Assembly: GCA_900766925.1 (NCBI GenBank)
Contig: CAAFXG010000461.1
Span: forward strand, 1 to 19,128
DNA: 19,128 nt
DNA from: Lachnospiraceae bacterium
Lineage (GTDB): Bacteria > Bacillota > Clostridia > Lachnospirales > Lachnospiraceae
Direction: 5' to 3'
Part shown: positions 7,872 through 16,384 of the stretch, piece after piece
How positions within the stretch are numbered: position 1 is the first letter of the stretch
Layout: every line of letters begins with the position of its first letter
The notes under the pieces: model-generated
Database searches by the model: none
The model's input: only the letters and a program-made list of their open reading frames with translations
What the model was told of the DNA's origin: nothing
Translations under genes and position numbers: made by a program

Positions 7872-10580
7872 ATGGCAACAATCAATTTTATGGAAAATGA
7901 AAGCTTTGTAATCGAAAATGCTGAGAATTATACCGGATTATATTTTCCGATTGCAGGCGAAAATGGTATCAAAAGTTCTCTTACACCTAATTTCGGAGGA
8001 GATGCAAAGCTTAACCAGAATGCATTTTTGCTTGAGCCTGTAAGTGCTTCCAATCTGCATAATAACCGCGGCGTCCGAAATATCTGGTTTAACGTGGAAG
8101 GAAAGGGCATCTGGTCAGCTGTGGGTGCCTCGGCAGAGGAAGAAAATAAGAGGTTTACAGACAAGCAGGATAAGAGTGAGCTTGAAGCGGGATTCATGTG
8201 GCAGAAGGTTACAAGAACATCGGAAGTATATGAGCTTACTGCAGCAGTTACTGCCTTTGTACCGGTTAATGCTGATGTTGAATTGATGCATGTAAAGGTA
8301 ATAAATAATTCTTCTGAGGTTCAGATGCTTACTCCTACTGTCGCTGTTCCTATTTACGGAAGAAGTGCTGATAATATCAGGGACCACAGACATGTTACTG
8401 CAATGCTTCACAGAATAACCACTACAGAATATGGTGTCCTTGTTAAGCCTACACTCTCTTTTGACGAGCGTGGCCATAAGAAGAATAACCTTACATATTT
8501 TGTATGTGGTGTAAGTGGCAATGGTGAAAAACCCGTTGATTTTTATCCTTTAGAGGATGACTTCATAGGGGAAGGCGGTACACTTATCAGACCATATTCG
8601 GTTGTAGCAAATATGAGCGGGGTTCCTGCCGGTGCAACGGCTGAGGGAAAGGAAGCAATGGGAGGCTTGCATTTTGCAACAATTACATTACTTCCGGGAG
8701 AAAGCGCTGAGTATACAGTTGTTATGGGTATTACAGAGAATAGAGACAGCATAAATGATGTTGTTAAGTCCTTTGATTCTTCTGACAAGGTTTATGAAGC
8801 ACTAAATCAGCTTAAGAGCTATTGGCGTGAAAAGGTTAATGTTTGCACATATACAGGAAATAAGGACATGGACAGCTTAATGAAATGGATTAGCTTCCAG
8901 CCGTTCCTAAGAAGAATATATGGCTGCTCCTTCCTTCCGCATCATGATTATGGACGTGGAGGACGCGGTTGGAGAGACCTGTGGCAGGATTGTCTTTCTC
9001 TTCTTATCATGGACCCAAAGGATGTGCGCGGAATGATTATTGATAATTACGGCGGTGTTCGTGTTGATGGTACAAATGCTACAATTATCGGTTCTAATCA
9101 GGGCGAGTTTATTGCAGACAGAAATGGTATAGCAAGAGTATGGATGGATCACGGCTTGTGGCCGTTTATTACAACAAGACTTTATATTAATCAGACTGGC
9201 GATGTGGATGTTCTCTTGCAGGAGGTTACTTATTTTAAGGACGAGCAGTGCATGAGAGGCTGCATGCTTGATAGTGAGTGGAATACAGAATATGGAGTAT
9301 GCCAGAAGGAAGATAATGGCAAAATTTACAAGGGAAGCATTTTAGAACACATACTTCTTGAAAACCTTTGCTCATTCTATGAGGTAGGTGAGCATAACCA
9401 TATGAGACTCAGAGGTGCAGACTGGAATGATGCACTTGATATGGCGGCAGAAAGAGGCGAGAGTGTTGCATTTACGGCTGCATATGCAGGTAACCTTATG
9501 CAGATAGCTGAAATGCTTACAACTATTTCGGAGAAAAATGGTTGGAGCGAGGTAGAGCTTCTTGAGGAAATTTCAGTACTTATTAATACAGATGAGCTAC
9601 TTTATGACAGCATTGATGGAAAGCATGAAGTATTAGATAAGTATCTTACAGCATGTAAGCATAATGTAAGTGGAAATAAGGTTAAGGTGGCAATTACTGA
9701 TTTGGTAAAGGACCTTAATGCAAAGGCAGACTGGATTTACAATCACATACGTAAAACAGAGTGGATATGCCGTGACGATGAGGGCTGGTTTAACAGCTAC
9801 TATGACAATGACGGACACTCTGTTGAGGGATATTATGAGAGCGGTGTTAGAATGATGCTTACAGGTCAGGTATTTACAATTATGAGTAAAACCGCTACTG
9901 AGGAACAGATTAAGAAGATTTGTACAAGTGCAGACAGGTATTTATACCGCAAGGAAATCGGCGGTTACAGACTTAATACTAATTTCCATGAGAAAAAATA
10001 TAACATGGGCAGGATGTTTGGATTTGCCTATGGTGAAAAGGAAAATGGTGCCGTGTTCTCACACATGGCAGTTATGTATGCCAATGCATTATACCAGAGA
10101 GGCTTTGCACATGAAGGACATAAGGCCTTGAGTGCTCTTTCAGATAATGCACTTAAATTTGAAACAAGTAAGATTTATCCGGGAATTCCTGAATATTTTG
10201 ATGCATCAGGAAGAGGACTGTATCATTACCTCACAGGTGCGGCAAGCTGGTATCTTCTTACATATGTAACAGAGGTATTTGGAGTTAAGGGAGATATGGG
10301 TAATCTTGTGATTAATCCAAAGCTACTTAAGGAGCAGTTTGATGAAAACGGAAAGGCAGGCATAAAGCTTGTATTTGCAAATAAGAATTTTGAGATTAAC
10401 ATTAATAATTCAGAGGGTGCAGATTTCGGAAGCTATGTTGTTGCAGATGCGGTATGTGACAATAGTGTAATGCTTGAGATAACACCTGATGGTGCAGTTT
10501 TTGATAAGGACGCAATTGCCGAGCTTAAGGGCGGAAGGCATACGATAGACGTGACACTAATCAAAAAGACAGGAAATTAA
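7872..10580 (+). CDS. GH94 phosphorylase, probable laminaribiose phosphorylase
   Basis: A 902-residue cytoplasmic glycoside hydrolase family 94 enzyme; there is no signal peptide. GH94 enzymes split a beta-glucosidic disaccharide with inorganic phosphate into alpha-glucose 1-phosphate and glucose, inverting the anomeric centre. The catalytic acid is Asp517 in RGADWNDALD. The phosphate-binding loop is near the C-terminal HYLTGAAS motif. An N-terminal beta-sandwich (about 1-300) precedes the alpha/alpha-barrel. Its length and N-terminal motifs (GLYFPIAGENGIKSS, QNAFLLEPVSASNLHN) match the roughly 900-residue laminaribiose-phosphorylase-type branch better than the roughly 800-residue cellobiose branch. 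The co-transcribed GH16 glucanase also points to beta-1,3-linked substrate. First gene of a three-gene operon, 28 bp before the next. GH94 is certain; beta-1,3 specificity is inferred. Confidence 0.85.
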   Translation: MATINFMENESFVIENAENYTGLYFPIAGENGIKSSLTPNFGGDAKLNQNAFLLEPVSASNLHNNRGVRNIWFNVEGKGIWSAVGASAEEENKRFTDKQDKSELEAGFMWQKVTRTSEVYELTAAVTAFVPVNADVELMHVKVINNSSEVQMLTPTVAVPIYGRSADNIRDHRHVTAMLHRITTTEYGVLVKPTLSFDERGHKKNNLTYFVCGVSGNGEKPVDFYPLEDDFIGEGGTLIRPYSVVANMSGVPAGATAEGKEAMGGLHFATITLLPGESAEYTVVMGITENRDSINDVVKSFDSSDKVYEALNQLKSYWREKVNVCTYTGNKDMDSLMKWISFQPFLRRIYGCSFLPHHDYGRGGRGWRDLWQDCLSLLIMDPKDVRGMIIDNYGGVRVDGTNATIIGSNQGEFIADRNGIARVWMDHGLWPFITTRLYINQTGDVDVLLQEVTYFKDEQCMRGCMLDSEWNTEYGVCQKEDNGKIYKGSILEHILLENLCSFYEVGEHNHMRLRGADWNDALDMAAERGESVAFTAAYAGNLMQIAEMLTTISEKNGWSEVELLEEISVLINTDELLYDSIDGKHEVLDKYLTACKHNVSGNKVKVAITDLVKDLNAKADWIYNHIRKTEWICRDDEGWFNSYYDNDGHSVEGYYESGVRMMLTGQVFTIMSKTATEEQIKKICTSADRYLYRKEIGGYRLNTNFHEKKYNMGRMFGFAYGEKENGAVFSHMAVMYANALYQRGFAHEGHKALSALSDNALKFETSKIYPGIPEYFDASGRGLYHYLTGAASWYLLTYVTEVFGVKGDMGNLVINPKLLKEQFDENGKAGIKLVFANKNFEININNSEGADFGSYVVADAVCDNSVMLEITPDGAVFDKDAIAELKGGRHTIDVTLIKKTGN

Positions 10581-10608
10581 TTGAAGGGTAAAAGGAGGAA
10601 AGTGTAAA

Positions 10609-13017
10609 ATGCAGTACGGTTATTTTGATGATGTAAAGAGGGAATATGTAGTTACTAATCCCGATACACCAAAGCCTTGGGTAAATTATCTTGGTTCACC
10701 GGTTTACGGAGCGATTATTTCAAATAATGCAGGTGGATACAGCTTCGCTAAGTCTGGTGCAAACGGAAGAATTTTACGTTATGTTTTCAATAACTTTGAC
10801 CAGCCGGGACGTTATATTTATATTCGTGACAATGAAAGTCGTGACTATTGGTCAGCAGCTTGGCAACCGGTTGGTAAGGATTTAAATGAGTATAAGAGTG
10901 AGTGCCATCATGGTACGGCATATACCAATATCATGGCCAGCTATGCAGATATAGCTACAGAGGCTCTTTACTATGTGCCACTTGATGAGGCTCATGAGGT
11001 GTGGAAGCTTAAGGTGACAAACAATTCTTCTGTAAAACGAAGCCTTACAATCACAGGTTATGCTGAATTCACAAATAACAGCAATTATGAGCAGGACCAG
11101 GTTAACCTTCAGTACTCTTTGTTCATTGGTAGGACAACCTTCAGAGGTAACAGAATTGCTCATACGGTGCATGGGAATCTTGAGGGACTTGACCATGAGG
11201 TTGACAACAAGCGCTCGACGGACAGATTCTTTGCACTTGTAGGGGCTGATGTGGCTTCATACTGTGGCGACAAGGAGTGTTTCCTTGGAGGATATCACGG
11301 ATATGGTAATCCTGTTGGTGTTATAAATGGTGACCTTGGAAATGAGCTCAGCTATAACGAGAATTCCTGTGGCGCCCTTTCAACAGTTTTAGAGCTTGAA
11401 GCAGGTGAGACAAGGGAAATTGCATTCATTCTCGGTATGAAGGAGGATGATGAGGTTGTAGAGCTTCTTAAGAGATATGATGACGTTGAGGCTACATGTC
11501 AGATGGAATATGAGGAGCTTGTTTCTCACTGGCATGCGCGTTTTGAACATTTCCAGGTAAAAACACCTAGCAAAGAGTTCAATTCAATGATTAATACATG
11601 GAATGCTTATAACTGCTTTATGACTTTTACATGGTCAAGGGCTGCATCATACATATATTGCGGACTTAGAAACGGTTACGGATATCGTGATACAGTTCAG
11701 GATATTCAGGGTGTTATTCATCTTGCTCCTGAAATGGCAGCAGACAAAATCAGATTCATGTTATCGGCTCAGGTAGATAATGGTGGTGGACTTCCGCTTG
11801 TTAAATTCACACATAATCCGGGACATGAGGATACACCTGATGATGCTTCATATGTAAAGGAAACAGGACATCCGGCATACAGAGCCGATGATGCATTGTG
11901 GCTGTTCCCAACTGTATATAAGTATATTTCTGAAACCGGAAATGTTGCCTTCCTTGATGAGGTTATTCCTTTTGCAAATAAGGATGAGGGAACAGTTTAC
12001 GAGCACTTAAAGAGAGCAATTGACTTTTCAATGAACCATCTTGGTAAACACGGAATGCCTGCGGGTCTTTACGCTGACTGGAATGATTGTCTTAGATTAG
12101 GTAAGGATGGAGAATCATCTTTCGTTGCACTTCAATTCTATTATGCAATGACAATTCTGCGTGAGTTTGCTGAGCATAAGGATGACAGTGAATATGTTGA
12201 TTTCTTAAACAAGAGCCAGAAGGAGCTCGGGTGTAAGATTCAGGAGCTTTGCTGGAACGAAGACAGATTTATCAGAGGCTTTACAGAGAAGGGTGAGGTT
12301 ATCGGTAACCGCCTTGACCCTGAGGCCAATATGTGGCTGAACCCACAGAGCTGGGCTGTAATAAGTGGATTTGCATCAGATGAGCAGGCTGAGCTTGCCC
12401 TTAATGCGGTAAATGAAAGACTTAATACGGAATACGGTCTTGTGCTTATGGACCCGCCATACAAGAATAATGCATTTGATGGTGCACTTGCCGTTATATA
12501 CAATGCGGGAGTAAAGGAAAACGCAGGTATATTCTCACAGTCACAGGGTTGGATTATCCTGGCTGAGGCACTTAAGGGACACGGCAACAGAGCGTTCTCA
12601 TACTTCATGGAAAATGCTCCTGCTGCACAGAATGACAGGGCAGAGGTTCGTAAGCTTGAGCCATATTGCTATGGACAGTTTACAGAGGGTAAGGCAAGCC
12701 CGCATTTTGGAAGGTCTCACGTTCATTGGCTTACAGGTACGGCATCTACGATTATGGTAGGCTGTGTCGAGGGTATTCTCGGAATGAGACCTGATATTAA
12801 CGGAATCAGGGTTGCACCTTCTGTTCCAAGTGATTGGGAAGAATTTGAAATTGATAAGGATTTCAGAGGAAGTCACATGCATATTGTTGTCAAGAATCCA
12901 AATCACGTTGAGAGTGGTTGTAAGGAGTTATATGTAGATGGTAACAGGATGGAAGGAAATTATATCCCTGCATCTGTGCTTAAGGAAACATCAGAGGTTG
13001 TTCTTATAATGTCATAG
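10609..13017 (+). CDS. GH94 cellobiose phosphorylase
   Basis: An 802-residue cytoplasmic GH94 enzyme, the usual length for cellobiose phosphorylase. Expected reaction: cellobiose plus phosphate to glucose 1-phosphate plus glucose. The N-terminus (QYGYFDDVKREYVVTNPDTP, then PWVNYLG and NNAGGYSF) is characteristic of cellobiose phosphorylases. The catalytic acid is Asp490 in YADWNDCL, the same number as in the characterised Cellulomonas gilvus enzyme. The phosphate-site motif HWLTGTAS spans residues 706-713. The ribosome binding site is AAGGAGG in the 28-bp gap after the first GH94 gene. Having two different GH94 enzymes in one operon suggests handling of both beta-1,3 and beta-1,4 disaccharides, as produced from mixed-linkage glucan. 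Chitobiose or cellobionate specificity cannot be fully excluded from sequence. Confidence 0.87.
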   Translation: MQYGYFDDVKREYVVTNPDTPKPWVNYLGSPVYGAIISNNAGGYSFAKSGANGRILRYVFNNFDQPGRYIYIRDNESRDYWSAAWQPVGKDLNEYKSECHHGTAYTNIMASYADIATEALYYVPLDEAHEVWKLKVTNNSSVKRSLTITGYAEFTNNSNYEQDQVNLQYSLFIGRTTFRGNRIAHTVHGNLEGLDHEVDNKRSTDRFFALVGADVASYCGDKECFLGGYHGYGNPVGVINGDLGNELSYNENSCGALSTVLELEAGETREIAFILGMKEDDEVVELLKRYDDVEATCQMEYEELVSHWHARFEHFQVKTPSKEFNSMINTWNAYNCFMTFTWSRAASYIYCGLRNGYGYRDTVQDIQGVIHLAPEMAADKIRFMLSAQVDNGGGLPLVKFTHNPGHEDTPDDASYVKETGHPAYRADDALWLFPTVYKYISETGNVAFLDEVIPFANKDEGTVYEHLKRAIDFSMNHLGKHGMPAGLYADWNDCLRLGKDGESSFVALQFYYAMTILREFAEHKDDSEYVDFLNKSQKELGCKIQELCWNEDRFIRGFTEKGEVIGNRLDPEANMWLNPQSWAVISGFASDEQAELALNAVNERLNTEYGLVLMDPPYKNNAFDGALAVIYNAGVKENAGIFSQSQGWIILAEALKGHGNRAFSYFMENAPAAQNDRAEVRKLEPYCYGQFTEGKASPHFGRSHVHWLTGTASTIMVGCVEGILGMRPDINGIRVAPSVPSDWEEFEIDKDFRGSHMHIVVKNPNHVESGCKELYVDGNRMEGNYIPASVLKETSEVVLIMS

Positions 13018-13030
13018 GAGGACCCGATTG

Positions 13031-13063
13031 ATGGAATCAACCGCGACAATACATATTTATTAG
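13031..13063 (+). CDS. Possible 10-codon mini-ORF between the GH94 and GH16 genes
   Basis: The ORF reads MESTATIHIY and stops at TAG. It has its own strong ribosome binding site: AGGAGGA at 13016-13022, overlapping the TAG stop of the upstream GH94 gene, 8 bases before the ATG. Its own TAG stop overlaps the AGGAGG that serves the GH16 gene. This chain of stop/RBS overlaps would allow translational coupling. It may also be an accident of a 58-bp spacer or a gene remnant. No homologue is claimed. Confidence 0.2.
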   Translation: MESTATIHIY

Positions 13064-13075
13064 GAGGATAAAATT

Positions 13076-14509
13076 ATGAAAAAGAAAAGTTTATTAGTAC
13101 TCGGAACAGTTTCATTACTTGGCTGTTCTTTGGCACTTAGTGGTTGTGGAAAAAAGGATGCCACATCAGGAGGAACAGATGGACAGACACCGGAAAATCA
13201 GACAGAAGAGGTACAGCTTGTTGACCAGGTAGATCAGGCAGATGTTCCACAGCTTGAGGGCTACAATTTACTTTGGAATGATGAGTTTAACGGTACAGAG
13301 ATGAATGAGGATTACTGGAGCTATGATCCACATGAACCGGGCTGGACAAATAATGAGCTTCAGGAGTACACAACAAGCACAGACAATGTATTTGTAAGAG
13401 ATGGTAAGCTTGTTTTAAAGGCAATCAAGACTGAGAAGGATGGCAAGGAATACTATACATCAGGTAAGGTAAAGGGACAGAATAAGAAGGATTTTATGTA
13501 TGGCAAGGTAGTTGCACGAGCAAAGGTTCCTGAGGGACAGGGACTCTGGCCTGCAATTTGGATGATGCCTACTGACGAAGGATTATATGGTCAGTGGCCT
13601 AAGTGTGGTGAGATTGATATAATGGAGGTACTTGGTAATCAGACTGACCTTGCATATTCAACGGTTCACTACGGCGAGCCACATGCAGAACAGCAGGGAA
13701 CATACCAGCTTACAGAGGGAACATTTGCATCTGATTTCCATGAATACTCAGTTGAGTGGGAGCCGGGTGAGATGAGATGGTACATTGATAATAACCTTAT
13801 TCTTACAGTAAATGACTGGTTCACTGCGGTTTCAGGTGAGGATGAGAAGCCATATCCGGCTCCATTTAACCAGACCTTTTTCGTACAGTTAAATCTTGCA
13901 GTAGGTGGAACATGGCCTGGAAATCCTGATGAGACTACAGATTTTGAAAATGCTGAATTTGAAATTGATTACGTAAGAGTATATCAGAAGCCTGAATATG
14001 ACACAAATGTCGAGAAGCCTGCTAAGGAATACCGTGAAGCCACAGAGGATGGAAACCTTATTTACAATGGGGACTTTGCTGAGGCAGAGGCACTTGACGA
14101 TGAGGAAAACTGGTACTTCCTTCTCTTTGAGGGTGGTAAAGGTGCGGCAGCAATTGAGAATGGTGATATGGTAATTACATCTGAAGCTGAAGGTTCAGTT
14201 GATTACTCTGTACAGCTTGTACAGCCATGCCTCCCTATGATTAAGGGTAATAAGTACAGACTTACATTTGAGGCCTGTGCAGAGGAAGACAGAGATATGA
14301 TAGTCTGTGTATCGGCTCCTACCGCAGGATGGATTCGTTACCTTCAGGATACAAAGTTAGGTCTTACAACAGATTGGCAGACCTATACCTATGACTTTGA
14401 AATGACTGAGAAGGATGACAACAACGGAAGACTTGAGTTTAATATGGGTGCTAAGGGTTCAACAGCAACCATTAGAATCAGGAATGTACGTATTGAGGTT
14501 GTTGAATAA
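13076..14509 (+). CDS. GH16 endo-beta-1,3(4)-glucanase lipoprotein with CBM
   Basis: A 477-residue surface enzyme. A lipoprotein signal peptide ends in the lipobox LSGC (Cys24), so the protein is likely anchored outside the membrane; an acidic linker follows. The GH16 laminarinase-type domain spans about 58-306 and opens with LLWNDEFNG and NNELQEYT. The catalytic motif GEIDIME gives nucleophile Glu179, Asp181 and acid/base Glu184. The C-terminal 327-477 (NLIYNGDF ... IRIRNVRIEVVE) looks like a CBM4/9-type carbohydrate-binding module. Expected role: endo-cleavage of laminarin or mixed-linkage glucan into oligosaccharides that feed the two upstream phosphorylases. The ribosome binding site is TAGGAGG. 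Last gene of the operon; palindromic copy D follows 30 bp after the stop. Exact linkage preference is inferred. Confidence 0.92.
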   Translation: MKKKSLLVLGTVSLLGCSLALSGCGKKDATSGGTDGQTPENQTEEVQLVDQVDQADVPQLEGYNLLWNDEFNGTEMNEDYWSYDPHEPGWTNNELQEYTTSTDNVFVRDGKLVLKAIKTEKDGKEYYTSGKVKGQNKKDFMYGKVVARAKVPEGQGLWPAIWMMPTDEGLYGQWPKCGEIDIMEVLGNQTDLAYSTVHYGEPHAEQQGTYQLTEGTFASDFHEYSVEWEPGEMRWYIDNNLILTVNDWFTAVSGEDEKPYPAPFNQTFFVQLNLAVGGTWPGNPDETTDFENAEFEIDYVRVYQKPEYDTNVEKPAKEYREATEDGNLIYNGDFAEAEALDDEENWYFLLFEGGKGAAAIENGDMVITSEAEGSVDYSVQLVQPCLPMIKGNKYRLTFEACAEEDRDMIVCVSAPTAGWIRYLQDTKLGLTTDWQTYTYDFEMTEKDDNNGRLEFNMGAKGSTATIRIRNVRIEVVE

Positions 14510-14539
14510 CACAGGGCATCATATAAGTAAAAGACGATT

Positions 14540-14774
14540 GAGGCTGTCGCGTTAGCCATAAACAGGGCTTGGACCGCTACTAATTCTAAATGTATATTGT
14601 TTTCATTCTGTTATGCAGGACATTACGAAGAGCCTTTTAAATCAAAAATCATGTTCAGCAAAGGCTTCCATGATTTTTTAGTCTCTTCTCCATAGCATAA
14701 CAAAGTCATTCAAACAGTATACATTTAGAATTAGTAGCGTCCCAAGCCCAGTTTATGATTAATGCGACAGCCTC
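14540..14774 (-). repeat. Palindromic intergenic element, copy D (complete, imperfect arms)
   Basis: Complete 235-bp element in the opposite orientation to B and C. The core matches the family. Its inner helix reads AAAATCATG / CATGATTTT where A, B and C have a C:G pair, a compensated change. The outer arms are a different subfamily (CTACTAATTCTAAATGTATA) and pair with 7 differing positions in about 63. The termini are GAGGCTGTCGC and GCGACAGCCTC. On the plus strand the closing arm is followed at once by ATTTTTT (14775-14781), so D could act as an intrinsic terminator for the glucan operon. The 135 bp from there to the DUF819 start hold only AT-rich DNA and a weak TGGACA (14827-14832) as possible -35. 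Confidence 0.9.
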
Positions 14775-14916
14775 ATTTTTTAACACAACATTTATCAATT
14801 CAAAAAAGTATAAAAAATCTCACAAATGGACAATAATAAAATAAGTGGGAAGATATTACTTTAATCACAGTGTAAAAAAATTAAAACGCAATCTTATTTT
14901 TTAGGGAGAAGTTAGT

Positions 14917-16092
14917 ATGATTCAAGACGGTTTTATGTATATTGCGGCACTATGCTTTATTTCTGCTGTGCTTATTTGTCTGCCAAAGATATTTACGGGA
15001 AGGATTGCGGGAAGGATTTTCAGCTTTGCACCACCTGTAGTTCTTATTTATTTGGGTTTGATGATTTTGTGCACTATTGATTTGTGGGATTTGGAGGCTA
15101 CATCATCTGCATATACAAGTCTGAAAAATCCTTTGCTGTATGCAATGCTGTTTATAATGCTTTTACGGTGTGATCTGAAGAAGATAATTAAGCTTGGACC
15201 TAAAATGCTTGTAGGATTTTTTGCGGCAACCTTTTCAATAGGACTTGGTTTTGTTGTATCCTATGCGATTTTTAGCGGATTACTTGGTGAAGGAGCATGG
15301 AAGAGCCTGGGGGCACTTTGCGGAAGCTGGATGGGCGGAGGAGGAAATATGCTGGCCATTCAGTCTGCGCTTGATGTAGATGAGACAAGTATGGCTTATG
15401 CATTGGTTATGGATTCAATATGTGCTACCTTGTATGTAATGTTTTTACTGTGGGCAATCGGACACTCGAAGAAGTTTAATGCATGGACGGGGGCAGATAC
15501 CGCTACTATAGATGCGATTGGAAGGGAACTGGAGGAAGAAGCCAGGGCAGATACAAGACCGGTTACATGGCATAATATAAGTATTATACTTGGTTCGGGA
15601 CTTTTAGTTTCTGCTTTAAGCCAAAAGGCCGGAATATATATCAATTCGGTTTTTCCGTTCTTTGACAAGGCAACATGGACGGTTTTGATAGTGACTGCTC
15701 TTGGAGTTGTGCTTGCACTCACTCCGTTTGGAAGGCTTAAGGGTACTGAAGAAATATCAAATTGTCTGTTGTACATTGTCATTGCCCTGATTGCGTCAAG
15801 AGCAGACCTGTCAAGTATAGGTAATGCGCCTGTGTGGTTAATTTGTGGGTTGGTTATTCTGTTGATACATTTGACAATTATGGCTATACTGGCAAAGCTT
15901 CTTAAGATAGATATATTTACATGCTGTGTTGCTTCACTTGCCAATATAGGTGGTACGGCAACAGCACCGGTGCTGGCAGGAACATATAGCAGTGCCTTAG
16001 TTCCCGTAGGTATAATTATGGCACTTCTCGGATATGTAATCGGAACGGGTGGAGGACTCATTGTTGCAAATATTATGAGTTTTTTTGGATAA
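14917..16092 (+). CDS. DUF819-family membrane protein
   Basis: A 391-residue integral membrane protein with about ten or eleven hydrophobic segments spread along its length. Glycine-rich family signatures are visible: GALCGSWMGGGGNMLAIQ near residues 136-153 and a second motif SLANIGGTATAPVLAGTY near 341-358, suggesting an internal two-fold repeat as in secondary transporters. A cytoplasmic or loop segment at about 192-222 is acidic (GRELEEEARADT). The family has been discussed as possible transporters, but no substrate is known to me. The ribosome binding site is AGGGAGAAG. It stands between copies D and E with its own leader, so it is probably not part of the glucan operon. Sugar transport should not be inferred from position alone. 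Confidence 0.82.
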   Translation: MIQDGFMYIAALCFISAVLICLPKIFTGRIAGRIFSFAPPVVLIYLGLMILCTIDLWDLEATSSAYTSLKNPLLYAMLFIMLLRCDLKKIIKLGPKMLVGFFAATFSIGLGFVVSYAIFSGLLGEGAWKSLGALCGSWMGGGGNMLAIQSALDVDETSMAYALVMDSICATLYVMFLLWAIGHSKKFNAWTGADTATIDAIGRELEEEARADTRPVTWHNISIILGSGLLVSALSQKAGIYINSVFPFFDKATWTVLIVTALGVVLALTPFGRLKGTEEISNCLLYIVIALIASRADLSSIGNAPVWLICGLVILLIHLTIMAILAKLLKIDIFTCCVASLANIGGTATAPVLAGTYSSALVPVGIIMALLGYVIGTGGGLIVANIMSFFG

Positions 16093-16100
16093 AGATAATT

Positions 16101-16276
16101 TGTTTTCATTATGTTATGCAGGACATTGCGAAGAGCCTTTTAAATCGAAAATCATGTTCAGCTTAGGCTTCCATGATTTTTAAGTCTCTTCTCCATAGCA
16201 TAACAAAATCATTCAAACAGTATACATTTAGACTTAGTAGTAACGCCAATCCCTGCTTATGGCTAGTGGGACAGCC
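16101..16276 (-). repeat. Palindromic intergenic element, copy E (left arm missing)
   Basis: The core and the right arm (about 16207-16276) are present. The right arm resembles copy D (CAGTATACATTTAGA, TTAGTAG) and ends in GACAGCC. The left side begins only at TGTTTTCATT (16101-16110). The 50 or so bases that should pair with the right arm are absent, and the end of the DUF819 gene lies there instead (stop codon at 16090-16092). The inner helix carries the A:T version seen in D, and the apical AGC-CTAA-GCT has a different four-base loop. The flanking gene ends normally, so a deletion of the arm is more likely than damage to the gene. Confidence 0.85.
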
Positions 16277-16322
16277 CCGTTTGTTTATGTTGAATATTAA
16301 TTTATGCTTAATAATATTTATC

Positions 16323-16351
16323 TTGGATTTATCATGGAAAATAGGTATAAT
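16323..16351 (+). promoter_or_regulatory. Sigma-A-type promoter for the HAD/aroA pair
   Basis: TTGGAT (16323-16328), a 17-bp spacer and TATAAT (16346-16351) lie 34 bp before the HAD start codon and downstream of palindromic copy E. This is the best-matched promoter in the window. No operator or leader structure was recognised after it. Confidence 0.55.
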
Positions 16352-16384
16352 ATAACGGATATCGATACATAGATTGGAGAAGAA

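Noticed and set aside
15396..16109. 237-residue minus-strand ORF opposite the DUF819 gene
   Set aside because: It lies antisense within the membrane-protein gene, has no ribosome binding site and no family resemblance. The plus-strand gene has a clear start, length and family signature.
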